Positions 34,501-46,120 of a stretch of 64,000 nucleotides of DNA are shown here, in pieces. The notes beneath the pieces were generated by a model. That model saw only the letters and a program-made list of their open reading frames with translations. It searched no databases and was not told the origin of the DNA. A program made the translations under genes and the position numbers. How positions within the stretch are numbered: the first letter of the stretch is position 1; each line of letters starts with the position of its first letter. The stretch lies in the NCBI RefSeq assembly GCF_036711975.1, contig NC_091976.1:26226001-26290000 (forward strand), read 5' to 3'. Origin of the DNA: Onthophagus taurus (Eukaryota > Arthropoda > Insecta > Coleoptera > Scarabaeidae).

Positions 34501-36117
34501 TGAGTTTTGGTTATGAAAAATTAACTGCATATAATTTTTCACCATTAATTCTTGCTGCTTTAATGCTGAAGCGTGCCTCTTTCGCTGCATCTGTTAACGA
34601 GCGATCGGCGAGTTTTATCCGCTTTGCCTCTGCTTCAAGGCAAAAATTGTAGGCTTCTGGTCCAATATTAATCTCCAACGCACTCATACTTCACAGACAA
34701 TTAGTCATATCATCGTTAAAATTGCACACAGCAATATTAATCGTTATGATTAAAACCTTTTTACCGCTTGAATATTACTTTGGAGCTTAATTTAACGTTT
34801 CCTAAGATTACAGTGGTGTTACCCCTTAAACAAGAATTGTATTAATTGTATTGAAGGTTTTCAAGGTGGTCCAAAAACTTGTCGACAACTGGGTATGAAC
34901 GAAGAAGAAACGTTAGACGCAAGCCTTGGATTAGGTGAACTGGCACAATTAACGGTAAATAACGACGCAGAATCAACGTACGACATCGCTAGTAGTAAAG
35001 AGCCGTTTCGTAAAACTTGGAATGCTAAATACACCCTAAGAAGTCATTTCGATGGAGTTCGTGCTTTGGCGTTTCACCCAACCGAGCCAGTTTTGATCAC
35101 AGCTAGCGAAGATCACACCCTCAAATTGTGGAATTTACAAAAAACCGTTCAAGCGAAGAAATCGGCGTCTTTAGACGTTGAACCTTTATACACGTTTCGG
35201 TGTCATAATGGGCAGGTTCTTTGCTTGGCTATTTCCGGTACGGGAGAACACTGCTATTCGGGCGGTTTAGACGGAAATATTCACTGCTGGAACGTACCAA
35301 ATTCCAATATTGATCCGTATGATCTTTATGACCCAGAAGTTCTTAATTGTACCCTTAGTGGACATACAGATGCTGTTTGGGGGTTATCTGTGCTTAATTC
35401 TAGACAACATTTGGTTTCTTGTGCTGGAGATGGAACTGTTAAGTTATGGGCACCACATTCTAAAGTAAAAATAATATTGAATGGTGATAAACGGTTTTAA
35501 TTTTGAATTAAAATTTTTTTAGGGTTCTCTTTTAAATACATTCGTGTCGGAAACGGATGGAGTTCCGTGTAGCGTCGATTTCGTCCGAGACGAACCTAAC
35601 CGCATTATAGCGGCCTATAGCAGTTCAAATATGGTTATGTTCGATACGGAAACGGGTAAACCCGCAGTTCGTTTCGAATCGGGGCAAGATAACGCGACAA
35701 CTGCTGCCAATAAACAGATTTATCGCGTCGTTTGCCACCCAACACTCCCAATGACGATCAGCGCGCACGATGATCGTCACATCCGGTTTTGGAATAATAA
35801 TACTGGCAAAATGATTCATTCAATGGTCGCACATTTAGACGCCGTCACCAGTTTAGCCGTCGATCCTAATGGACTTTATTTATTATCAGGTAAAAATAAA
35901 GAAAATTTGGAAATTTGTGAGATTAATTTAATTTTATTGTGTAGGTTCGCATGATTGTTCGATTAGATTGTGGAATTTGGATAATAAAACGTGCGTACAA
36001 GAAATAACTGCTCATAGAAAGAAGTTTGATGAGAGTATATTAGACGTGGCTTTCCATCCATCTAGGCCATATATAGCGAGTGCCGGAGCGGATGGACTTG
36101 CGAAAGTATTCGTTTAA
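28537..36117 (+). CDS. Cka: Striatin family protein (Cka), STRIPAK scaffold
   Basis: Regulatory B'''-type PP2A subunit and scaffold of the STRIPAK complex. Exons 28537-28782, 29096-29522, 29585-29785, 29843-29983, 34857-35464, 35523-35889, 35945-36117; 2163 nt, 720 aa, all phases agree. N-terminal YSIPGILHFIQHEWARFEL (caveolin-binding and start of coiled coil), then QGERKGQENLKNDLVRRIKM and LEYALKQERAKYHKLKYG; acidic linker (DMEDDDDINDDDVEV); C-terminal WD40 propeller from about residue 395 (ITASEDHTLKLWNL, GHTDAVWGLSVL, SAGADGLAKVFV at the end). Length and order are normal for striatins. The ATG at 28573 (MEETSIRE) has the better context and may be the true start; an 11-codon uORF overlaps the upstream one. 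The fourth intron is 4.9 kb and holds a satellite and a LINE. Confidence 0.95.
30230..32940. repeat. Higher-order satellite, 335+341 bp dimers
   Basis: agattggttattatta-type unit starts at 30261, 30596, 30937, 31272, 31613, 31948, 32290 and 32624: spacing 335, 341, 335, 341, 335, 342, 334. Two monomer types alternate (A with aaattgatataattttt, B with ccccttaatataattttt), so the true repeat is a 676-bp dimer. The last two units are more diverged. Monomers carry the near-palindrome aactaacaatttgttagtt. Inside the large Cka intron. Confidence 0.95.
32941..33361. other. Unclassified sequence between satellite and LINE
   Basis: Contains gcagggtgggcaaatttggg and a run of sequence resembling dispersed insect repeats; no ends or ORF identified. 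Confidence 0.3.
33362..34360 (-). mobile_element. LINE copy with its RT core deleted
   Basis: Minus strand: VRDIINSLKSGPARDCFGFS near 34340, DIKNYRSISILPVFLKVYER and ITDYLEGQNMLFGGQFGF, then directly (no palm domain) LLRRLAAGVSQSVAKNA, AWGADPGSEQMFKIQRRAVQ and DDCRPVFVKLSILTLPSLYI, then NIHSHNTRGKENL near 33510. CR1/jockey-like order with an internal deletion of the catalytic centre. Interrupted by the palindrome at 33578-33741. Confidence 0.8.
33578..33741. repeat. GC-rich T-shaped palindrome inserted in a LINE
   Basis: Arms 33578-33622 and 33697-33741 are perfect 45-bp reverse complements (tgttcacgggaaatgcacac at the outer end); after one mismatch five more pairs extend the stem to 51 bp. 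The 62-nt loop holds two small hairpins, ggctcggc/gctgagcc and cgc-c-cacga-gct-tcgtg-t-gcg. A clear target duplication was not found. Confidence 0.85.
34511..34687 (-). CDS. Unrecognised 58-aa ORF
   Basis: ATG to TAA reading INIGPEAYNFCLEAEAKRIK, then LADRSLTDAAKEARFSIKAA. Highly charged and helical, non-random codon look. No family recognised; probably the conserved end of a transposon protein stranded in the Cka intron. Low certainty that it is expressed. Confidence 0.3.
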   Translation of the reverse strand: MSALEINIGPEAYNFCLEAEAKRIKLADRSLTDAAKEARFSIKAARINGEKLYAVNFS

Positions 36118-37670
36118 AATTTTCGTTTTTTTTAAGTGTGTGCACGTGTTTATTGACGGTTAAAATGAAATAAAGAAGAAACCAAAATGATAATGATGAG
36201 AAAAGAGATGATTGTGGGAGGGAAAATAAGAGAGAGTTAAAAAATTTGTGGATTAACTTAAACAGAAAATGAGGATAAAAAAGGAAAACATTAAACATAA
36301 CAAATATTTACATGTAGGATAGGTGTATATATGATATATTTAATATGATGGATATTTTTTAATCTCTTGTATATAAAACTATTAGTAACACATTAAAAAC
36401 ACAACACGCGCATTATTATATAAAAATACACGCCCATTTGAAACAAAAACACAGTTTAAATTTTAAATTTAAACGTATTTTATTGCATAAAAGGAAATAA
36501 AAAGTGAAATGAGTTTGAAAGAGAAAGTTAAAAAGTTAATTGAGAGATACTCTGATAAATTTATAATTTAATTAATAGTAATATTCGTTTTTGTTTTGCA
36601 TTCTTTACACAACTCGCTTATTTTTTCGTCATTATTATATTAGTTTTATTATTTCTTTTTTAATTGATATTAAAAATGTATAAAGTAATCAATAAGTCAA
36701 TAAGTGAATAAAAATTAATGTCTGTCTTAATTTTATTAAAAAAATTTGAAAACACTGCCTTTAAACAAACAATTTAATTTCAAATTTAACTCATCTAAAA
36801 AAAAAAAAAAAACTATTTAAGAATTAACTCTATCATTGTGATCACCTATAAAATTTGCGAAAAGGAAAATCTACGCCACAGGAAGAAAGAAAGACTGCCA
36901 TATAATATAAAAATATTCCTGTTATATTAATTACTAACAAACCCCTTTTTATTTTTGATTCATTTAAGAATCAATAAGTGATATTATCTCGATTAGATTC
37001 TTTCTCAAACTCCGTTTATAAATTTTTGAGTTTCGAGAGAGGATGTTTATACTAAAAAATACTATATTAGATGGCAGTTTAAATATTTTCTTTGATACAT
37101 TTAATTTATAATTATTTGTAACCTAAGATTAAAAATAATTTTTATTTAAAACTAAGTTGTTCACAAAAAAATCTTAAACGAAATCAAAAACCTCTCTCCC
37201 TCTCTTTATCTCTCTTAAAAATCTTTTAAATCGGTGTAAAAACAAACGAAAAATAAAAATGCATAACAAAAATATCAGTTTACGTTAGGTTTTATTATTG
37301 TAATACGATGAATGAATATACTAAAGTGTAGGAGAAGTAAAGAAGAAATAAGGAGCAAAAAGCCCGTTTTTAGACAGTACATGATTATATATATATATAT
37401 ATAAATAATAAAAAAATAATATTTAGGACGTAGTGGTAAGTTGTAAGTCGCGAACGGTATTTAAGTAACTAATCAGTGTTTTTATTTCGTGCGTTATTAC
37501 TTTTTCCTAGATGAACAAAAAAGTGGGAATCTTAACATCACAAATAAGAAGAAACAAAAAAACGTCATGTATAGTGTAGAAATGAAGTAAAAATAAACGA
37601 AAAAATATGAAAATAATTTTGAGTGTTTTATTATTGTAAAATAAAATCAAAAACATGCACTTTTTCAATT
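36118..37670. other. Cka 3' UTR and downstream AT-rich DNA
   Basis: AATAAA at 36169-36174 is the nearest poly(A) signal, 52 nt after the stop. An (AT)n microsatellite lies at 37386-37403. Nothing else recognised. Confidence 0.4.
36169..36174 (+). terminator. poly(A) signal, Cka
   Basis: AATAAA 52 nt downstream of the Cka stop codon. Further AATAAA matches lie downstream, so the true 3' end is uncertain. Confidence 0.4.
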
Positions 37671-37696
37671 GATTTTTATTTAATCAATTTTAGTTC

Positions 37697-37730
37697 TACC
37701 GGTTTCGATTCATTTCAGAATCATCTTCAG
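37697..37730 (-). other. GAAACCGGT hairpin-type motif, copy 2
   Basis: Minus strand CTGAAGAT-GATTC-tgaaat-GAATC-GAAACCGGTA: a 5-bp stem between the two conserved blocks. Neighbouring sequence (cacgttatacgattt at about 37963) recurs beside copy 3. Confidence 0.4.
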
Positions 37731-38339
37731 GACACGTAATACTGAATTAAACAACCCCGATATCAATCTAAATATTTTCATTTCACTAACGTGTTAGAAA
37801 CTATAATTGGACCGCGTTATACTTCATTTAACTAAGCGACATTTTATCGTTTTTAATGCTGTCTGGTAGGTAAAGGTGTAACTTATCTTAGAGAAAAGGC
37901 AGAATACCGAAAGACCTAAAATACTACTACTATTTGTTTTAAAGGATTTTTGTTTTAAATCACGTTATACGATTTCAAGTCCGTTTTGCATCATACGTCT
38001 AAGAACTAACCATAATCGTCACGTCACGTGACGTCATTGGAGGAAAAGTATGATATAATAAATATACAGGTGCCCACTATATATGAAATATAGTATATAT
38101 CTTGGTAAGTATCAACTTTATAAAAAAACAATTTATACAAAAGTTGTTTAATATTTTGTTTGCCATAATAAGGCATTCAATTGTTTTTATTTCAGACCTA
38201 AACCTGAATGATTCTAGTTCTAGCTCTAATGTTAGTTCTAGTGATATCTAACAACATCATATTTGTACTCATTTTAATGGTTCTTTTTAATAAAGAATAC
38301 ATCATAAAAGAACACCATGAAGTTGTCCATTTGTCTATT

Positions 38340-39975
38340 ATATGATAACTAACTTCAGATTTAAAATGTCAACCTAAATTTTGACATATTTGTAATCTTC
38401 ATTAAAAATCCTTTAAAATGAGTACAAACACAACATATTTATCTTCAATATTAATGAAGTTATGGTCAACTTTCGGTTACAAATGTCAACGTCAATTTTG
38501 ACATATTTGTAATCGTCGTGAAAAATCCTTTAAAATGAGCCCAAACATGATACGTTTCATTCCAATATTACTCGAGATATAAGCAACTTTCGATTTGAAA
38601 TGTCAATGTCATTTTGACATATTCTTAATTTTTATAAAATATCTTAATATTTGTCACAAAAACAAAAAAATAAAAATTAAGGTTGGTATTAATGTTTAAA
38701 AATTAAATTGCTATTTTCATAGTTGCTAACTTCGGGTTTAACGTTTTTTATTCTAACTTTTTAGTTAGACACTTTAAAGGTTATTTTATGCAGATTACGA
38801 ATATAATAATAAAATTAAAGTTGACATTGACAATTGTAAGTTTTTTTCACAACTAAACCCGACTGTTTCTAGTTCTAGGTTTTGTGTTAGTTCTAGTGAT
38901 AGTGTAAAACTAGAACTAACACTAGACCTAGAACTAGAACTAGAAATGCTCGGGTTTAGCCGTGTGTCTTCAGACTTTTCTAAGTTCTTGTCTAAGTCCG
39001 GCTAAACCTAAAACTTTCTAGTGCTAGGTCTAGTTTTAATTGTTATTTAACCCTAAATTCTTGTACACTTTAATTGATCTAAAAATATTTTTTTTTGATT
39101 TAATCCACTTACCTTGCTTATAATTTCATCCATTTACCCATTTTGAATTAGATACAACTTTTAAATCATATTAATTGTGTGTTTTTCATTAAAAAACCTT
39201 AAATTGAACGTCAATTTTGACAAGCAACTGCAATATTTGGATCTTAATCACCATGGTAACCGAGTCAAGTTGGATAACCTTAAAATAATAAAATTTTATT
39301 CCGATTTTTTTATCAATTCTAACCTAATTAAAAATATCTTTTTTTTATTTAATCCACTTACCTTATTTATAATACCGTGGATAAACCAATTTTGACTTAA
39401 GTACAGTCTTTCAAACCAATTAAATAAGACTTTTTCCTTAAAAAAAACTTAAATTCAATTTTGACAAGCACCTGCAATATTTGGATCTTAATCACCATGG
39501 TAACCGAGTCAAGTTGGATAACCTAACAATAATAAAATTATAACCGTTAATGTTTCGCTTTATATTTTAATATTTTTTTAATTTTGTATTATCTTTTTTT
39601 TTACATTTTGATATTTTCGTATATTGCTTCTTAAGTGAAATACACTCTGTAAATAAAAACATATAAATGTCAATTCTTCCAATGACGTCACAGCTAGGCC
39701 TTTGCGGGGGGGATACGTTCATAACAACAGCGTTCATATGGAGTTGGATAACCTTATACAGTATGTTTACACAACGGACCTTGCTTATACAGCATGTTTA
39801 TTCAACGGACCTTGGTATCTTGTTTGGACTCATTTTAAATATGTCAAAATTGACGTTGACATTTGTAACCGAAAGTTGACCATAACTTCATTAATATTGA
39901 AGATAAATATGTCGTGTTTGTACTCATTTTAAAGGATTTTTAATGAAGATTACAAATATGTCAAAATTATAATAT
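38340..39975. mobile_element. Foldback-like element with subterminal tandem repeats
   Basis: About 120-bp units at 38361-38660 (tttaaaatgag.acaaaca and aatgtcaa..tcaattttgacata) recur inverted at 39820-39975. Between them lie a 105-bp CTAG-rich palindrome (38854-38958) and a 244-bp tandem duplication (ggatcttaatcaccatggta near 39240 and 39484). No transposase. Confidence 0.55.
38854..38958. repeat. CTAG-rich palindrome
   Basis: taaacccga...ctagttctagg...tgttagttctag is mirrored as ctagaactaac...cctagaactag...tcgggttta. Same family as the cascade at 47020-47460. Confidence 0.75.
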
Positions 39976-40197
39976 AATAATAATACATAATAGCGACATT
40001 AATAAAAATTGCAAGAAATAGTAGGTTTTATAAAATCGCAATTAAAAATGATTGTTGTAACTTGAAACTCGTTACTTTATTTAGTATCAAAACGACAAAA
40101 AATCTAATTAACATTTTTTTAACGATCATTTTTTCATTTAAAAAGGTTCATATAAACACGAAAGTTTTTACTGTAATTTTAATATTTTATACACAAT

Positions 40198-40795
40198 ATG
40201 ACCGTAAACTATATTGTACTATGTTTATTAGTATTTCTAAGCCCAATTTATATTTTCATTGATGCGGCAGATGAAAGATGCTACAAAATACCACCAATTA
40301 AGCACTTTGACGTCGAGTTAGTATCAAAAAAAAAAATCTTTTGTATTACATATTTTTAAACTTGTTTAAATCATCTTATTTTAGATAACTGGTATCTGGT
40401 ATGCTCAACAACTTGGTGATTTAGATAGCGATGAAAGCTGAAGGAAATGTTTGATGTACAGCTTTGTTTCTAATAAAAATAAATCTGGTGTAACTCTAAC
40501 CGTATTTAGAATCTACAACGTAACATGATAATGTGATAATGAATATAAAGTCGATTGGAAAGAGGGAGAGAAAGGTGAAAGCGGTTGGACAGTAGCTACT
40601 GATTACGAAAATTGGGCGACATGGTATCTTTGCAAACCAGAAGAAGTCGATAGAGGAATGTTGTTTATTGGAACGAGAAAAAAGAATCCAAATAAAGCAG
40701 CACTTGAGGCAGCACAAAATGCGGCTAGCAAAGTAGGATTTAAAATGACAAAACCTTACTTGAAAGAAATCGATCATTCGCGATGTTTTAATTAA
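40198..40795 (+). pseudogene. Lipocalin-like secreted protein, three in-frame stops
   Basis: Exon 40198-40320 encodes a signal peptide (IVLCLLVFLSPIYIFI) then CYKIPPIKHFDVEL; after a GT..AG intron (40321-40384) exon 40385-40795 begins ITGIWYAQQLGDLDSDES. The GxWY placement, CYKIP start and later cysteines (KCLMYSF, WYLCKPEEVDRG, SRCFN end) fit a lipocalin of about 178 residues. The frame is kept throughout, but TGA at 40439-40441 and TGA-TAA at 40526-40531 stop it. Assignment rests on motif layout only. Confidence 0.55.
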
Positions 40796-41151
40796 ATTTT
40801 AACCCTTTAATTTACTATTTCAATTGGTAATGAATTAAGAGAACAGAAACTAATGAACTATTTTGATTACGTTGGTTCAAAAATTAGATTTCTTAAAAAA
40901 AAGTTACAATTTGCAAATGGTAAATACAAAATATCTAATTTTAAATTTGTTCAATAAACACCTCCTCTGAATTCGACTCATTCAAGACAATTTCATAACA
41001 CTGTCACTTCAATATATAGACTTTATAAGGTAATAAATATATATCCTGTTATTTTAAATTATTAATAATAAAGAAATCATATAAATACTGAACTGAAACT
41101 AATTCAACAACAGTTTCAATATCTAAACATGAAGAAAATACAGAGTGCAAA

Positions 41152-41346
41152 ATGTTAATTGTTGGCGAAACGGGCGTTGAAAAATCAATGTCTTTTACAA
41201 TATTATTTATACACGACCATCACTATTTTGGCAATACGCTCGTTCCTACATCTACCATAATGAATCTTGTAATTGTCTACAAGGGCAGTATAAAAGAAAG
41301 CTCTTTCTTTTTAATTGTAAAAAATCGCCCTCAACATTTGAAGTAA
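41152..41346 (+). pseudogene. Short ORF with a P-loop-like motif
   Basis: Starts MLIVGETGVEKSMSFTILF; GETGVEKS is one residue off a Walker A (GxxGxGKS/T), so nucleotide binding is unlikely. 64 codons, no other motif. Probably a scrap of a GTPase-like gene or chance. Confidence 0.25.
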
Positions 41347-41399
41347 GCCCTCATCATATGACAGCAATGTAAACTGTTGTTGTAATAAAATATACATGA

Positions 41400-43735
41400 A
41401 GAATAGTTTTAGTTGTTAACTAGCACTAGATCTAGTTTTATCTCTAGTTATAGGTATTATTCAGCATTAATTGTTATATAATTTTATTGGACTAAAACTA
41501 GACCTAGAAGTATAAAGTATCGGGGTTTTGCATCTTCAGCTCAAGTTGTGCACCTGTTCTGGGATCTAACAGTCCTCTTAGACTATATTGTCCTTAAAAA
41601 AATTAATAAAGGAAATAAATGATGGTAGGCAACCAATGTTACATTAAAAATTGATTCAATTAAATCAAGTTTATATTTATAATAAGAATATAATAGCTAT
41701 AATAATAATAATACAATTAATTATTGCTTCTTAAATCTTTTCTTTTTTCTTGAAAACGTATTAACTAAACTGGTAATAATTGTAATTAATAATAATAAAA
41801 TTGGTGGAAGACGAAGTACGCAAAAAGAAAAAAAAGTAAAACTTTTTTGGCACAAAACTTGTTTTTTTTTCTCTAACAAGAGTATTTTTTTCTAGGCATT
41901 CAACTTGTATTGCTATACGTTATTTTTTCGAAACGTTTTATCTCATAAAAACAATAAAAGACATCTAAATATAAATCAAAAATTATAATGATTGTTTCAT
42001 TTCACCGTTTTTTTTCTCGTTTTCTTATTCATTTTTTTTAATTCTTTTCACAACACGCACACGATAGGAAGAGCCTTTTTTTATTTATCACGGGTGATAG
42101 AAAAAATATATCATTATTTTTTATTTATACTTTTTTTTTGTTAGAAATAGAATTGTACGCGCGCAACAACACCGTTATGATTTTTATTTTTTACAACTTT
42201 TTTTTTCTCGTTCTCCAAGTCAATTGTTTTTTTGTTTTCGCAAAAATTATTGCTCATCGTTTTAGAATAAAATTCAAAGTCGAAGAATAATTAAAAAGTA
42301 TAACACCCTACACGATAATCAATCAATTATCACTAAAAACTACACGATAACGAGGTAATGTTAAACCAAAAATGAACATTTAAATCTATTTAAACGGGAC
42401 AACTTATTTAGATCGCTTTTAAGCGCCCCTTTTTTTATATTATTATTTCTTTATGACTCAAATTGACTACATTATGTTTATTATATTTATATTTGGTTGT
42501 TATAATTGAAAATAGTTTTTTTTTCGCAACTTTTTTTATATCGATTTATTTTTTAAAAAAATTGAATTGATAAGACTAATTGATTAAATTCTTTGTTTCG
42601 ATCAAGAATTTTAAAAGTCTTATCGATTCCGAGTTATTTTTTTATTTAATCTTTATTAAAATAATAACCGTTCCCCTTTTTTTGTCTTAAAAATACTAAA
42701 ATAAATAAACTTTTCTTCACCGCCCTCAATTACATTTTTATAAAATAAGATTTCCACAAAAACTTATAATTTTTTTTGCAATTAAGTAGAATATGTTTAT
42801 ATATGTTATATTGCACGGTAGTTTAAAATAATTAAAAAAAAGACTCAGTATTCTGTAAGTATTGGTAACTATGGAATGAATTAATAAACTTTTTTAAGCA
42901 TGGAAGGATCTGGGAGTATTCTAAAAGATGTTATAGAAAGGTGATGTTAATGATTAACCAAACATGGATAACGTATGCCCTTCTCTAACACTAAAGCACC
43001 ATTATAATTGGACACGTTTATTTACAAACTTCGTTATTATCTTTATCCATTTATGTTCTTAAGAATCCCCTAAGAACTCACTCCGCAAAACCATGAATTC
43101 TTTTTATAAATAATTTTCGTTCTCAAAATGTTTATTGGACGGCGTAAATGTATCATTAAAAGTGTGTTGACGAAGTAGTGGCTTTTAGAAGAAGTGTGGT
43201 AAATAGAGTTTTATCGAGTTGAGACTCCAATACTGAAAAATCATATGTAAGTGAAGACCTTGATGAGATGTGGGAAGAACTTGCTATACACGAAGAAGAG
43301 AAACTGAATTTTGTTGATCTGGCTTCTGATGGATTCGCCGCCTGATATTAGTCACCTAGACATGGTGTTAACAAAAATAAACATTGTTATCTAATTATAA
43401 AAGAAATGAACTTATCGCACTTTATATCTCAAGAGTCTAGCATCTTAAAAACAGAATTCTTTAAATGAGAAGAACGGTGCTTTTAATAGTTTTCAGGTTA
43501 ATAGAACCCAACTAATTTTATATACTTGGGTTGCGTTGATAACACAAGTTTACAAATTCCGATAAACTTTTGGACCTGAATCATCAATCTGTTTGTCAAG
43601 GTTGGTTCTGGATTTTGAGTTCTTTAAAAAAAATAACGAAGAAGTGGTCACTTCGTTGACATTTTCATTGCAGAATGCTATAGAGAGAACCATAAAATCT
43701 TGTAGATGATTGCTACTTTTAGAAATAGTCCCATC
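41400..43735. other. Gene-poor AT-rich stretch
   Basis: Poly-T runs and a small CTAG-rich patch near 41420-41515 (actagatctag; tagacctagaag). A fragment reading SEDLDEMWEELAIHEEEKLN at about 43250-43310 may be transposon coding debris. No gene found. Confidence 0.4.
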
Positions 43736-43744
43736 ACCAGTTCG

Positions 43745-44930
43745 TCCAACTTGATCTCCTTCAACCAGTGATTTCGTCATGGAAGGAAATCATTATATGG
43801 ATAATAACGCAAAATGAACAGATTGATTTGATCTGCTTGTAGAAATATACAAGTGCATACAGTGGAATATGAGTCACTGTATGCAGGAAAAGAAACGAAA
43901 CGCTTCAGCAATTATTCAAGAAAGATACATTTTCTGCATTCCTATCTTGATTTTTTTTCCTGAAACTTATGCCATACAAGCGATGAGCAAGGAGAGCGAT
44001 TTTAGGATGATGAACGTCTACTGTTGGACTTTAATACAACATACATTTTGTTTCTTATTTCTTAAAAATGATATTTCTGCCGTTTACTAATCTGGAACAT
44101 TAAATTAATTAATAAGAAATTTGTATATTTTATTTTGTAATTAACCTTGTAGGAGAAATATTTGCAAAATTTGACCAACCAGTGATTTCGTCATGGAAGG
44201 AAATCATGATATGGATAATAACGCAAAGTGAACAGATTGATTTGATCTGCTTGTAGAAACAAGAAGTTGAAACATAGTTGCAGAAGTGGAATATGAGTCA
44301 CTGTATGCAGGAAAAGAAACGAAACGCTTCAGCAATTATTCAAGAAAGATACATTTTCTGCATTCCTATCTTGATTTTTTTTCCTGAAACTTATGCCATA
44401 CAAGCGATGAGCAAGGAGAGCGATTTTAAGATGATGAACGACTACTATTGGACTTAAATACAACATACATCTCGTGTTTCTTATATCTTAAAAATAATAT
44501 TTCTGCCGTTTACTAATCTGGAACATTAAATTAATAAGAAATTTGTATATTTTATTTTGTAATTAACCTTGTAGGCGAAATATTTGCAAAATTTGACCAA
44601 CCAGTGTTTTCGTCATGGAAGGAAACCATGATATGGATAATAACGCAAAGTGAACAGATTGATTTGACCTGCTTGTAGAAACAAGAAGTTGAAACATAGT
44701 TGCAGAAGTGGAATATGACTCACTGTATGCAGGAAAAGAAACGAAACGCTTCAGCAATTGTTCAAAAAAGATACATTTTCTGCATTCCTATCTTGATTTT
44801 TTTCCCTAAAACTTATGCGATACAAGCGATGAGCAAGGAGAGCGGTTTTAGGATGATTAGTAAGAAATTTGTATATTTTATTTTATAATTAACTTTGTAA
44901 GGGAAATATTTGCAAAATTTGGGTGTCAGA
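43745..44930. repeat. About 419-bp tandem triplication
   Basis: ccagtg.tttcgtcatggaa starts units near 43763, 44181 and 44600. Each has atgcaggaaaagaaacgaaa and a related open stretch; the third unit is truncated at about 44860. The shared ORF reading (MQEKKRNASAI) matches no family. Confidence 0.9.
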
Positions 44931-46120
44931 CCCCACTTGGGTTAACATTTAATGATTCTTCATATGCGTGATATAAAATTAAAGCCTTGCTAATGAGACA
45001 CAACAACGATGGAAATAGGCTCTGATAAAGTGTGTATGGAGAACTCTATTCAATGGAATCATAAGATCAATGTACAAAAAATGCAAAAGAAAATAATAAG
45101 CGAAGTTCTTTGATAATAATTTTAACGCATATATTGTATTAAAATATATTAAGAAACAAAGAGTGGAGATTGAGATAAAATAATTCGAGAGTAAAGTTGC
45201 TGAAGATGTTTTTTCAACCCGAAATAAGTTCCCAACTAATAAGGTTTCAACTCGTCAATTTTACTAACATTAAAAGCTATTGTGATGAATTAATATGTGG
45301 GTTTTGATAATAGAGGAACAAAAACTACTATTAAATTGAGTTGTAAGTCTTCCAAAAGTAACTTATAGATATGGAAAAAATTCTAAATCTGCTAAAGGGT
45401 CTATACACAATTAAAATAACTAGATAGAAATTTACAAATTTGGTTAAATAATATTACAATTTTAGCATTTTAATAGTATCAGAAATAAGGAAAATGGGGT
45501 TTGAAAGTTTTGTCCAGGAAATATAAAGTAAAGGTTGCCTATAACCTTAATAATTAATTTATACATAAATTTATATTAATAAAAATTAATGATTTAAATA
45601 ATAAGTATGAACAAAAAATAAAATAATCCGATGAAACAAAAAAAAGTAGAATGTTTTAAACAATAAAGATAACCTATTTGTTTTTATAAATTAATAAATA
45701 TTTTAGATTTGTCTTCCTATTTGCAAAAATTTTTTACATCTTTGTGGAAACCTTCACAATCCAAATCTTTTCTGCTAATTTTCCTTGATTATTTTTTCCT
45801 CTTTCTTTCTCATCAGTCTAAAAAACAATCCTATATACATCTGATTCATATAATATTTATAAAAACTTAACATAAAATATATTAAATTCACAGATAACAA
45901 CACTCAGAAAAAGCATTTTTAAATCTTTTTTCTTTACAATTAAAAAAAAACGCGCTTTATTATAATTTTTCATTATTTCTTATCTCGATAATTAATTAAT
46001 TATTAATTAATAATAAAAAATATCTTTTATTATTTTCACTCACCTTTCTAATTAATATTCTCTTTAATCCCAAAAAAGAAAATTTCTTGATTTTTTTTCA
46101 CTTAAAATTTAAATCTATCA
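44931..46120. other. Intergenic DNA downstream of FoxN
   Basis: AT-rich, no ORF or repeat recognised; includes the putative FoxN poly(A) signal at 46026-46031. Confidence 0.4.
46026..46031 (-). terminator. poly(A) signal, FoxN
   Basis: AATAAA on the minus strand, 90 nt past the stop codon. Confidence 0.35.

Noticed and set aside
40520..40550. A tiny intron removing the two adjacent stops in the lipocalin-like gene
   Set aside because: It would be about 31 nt, below workable intron size, and would not remove the TGA at 40439.
40496..40777. 93-aa minus-strand ORF
   Set aside because: Antisense shadow of the lipocalin-like pseudogene, whose plus-strand frame has signal peptide, splice sites and cysteines.
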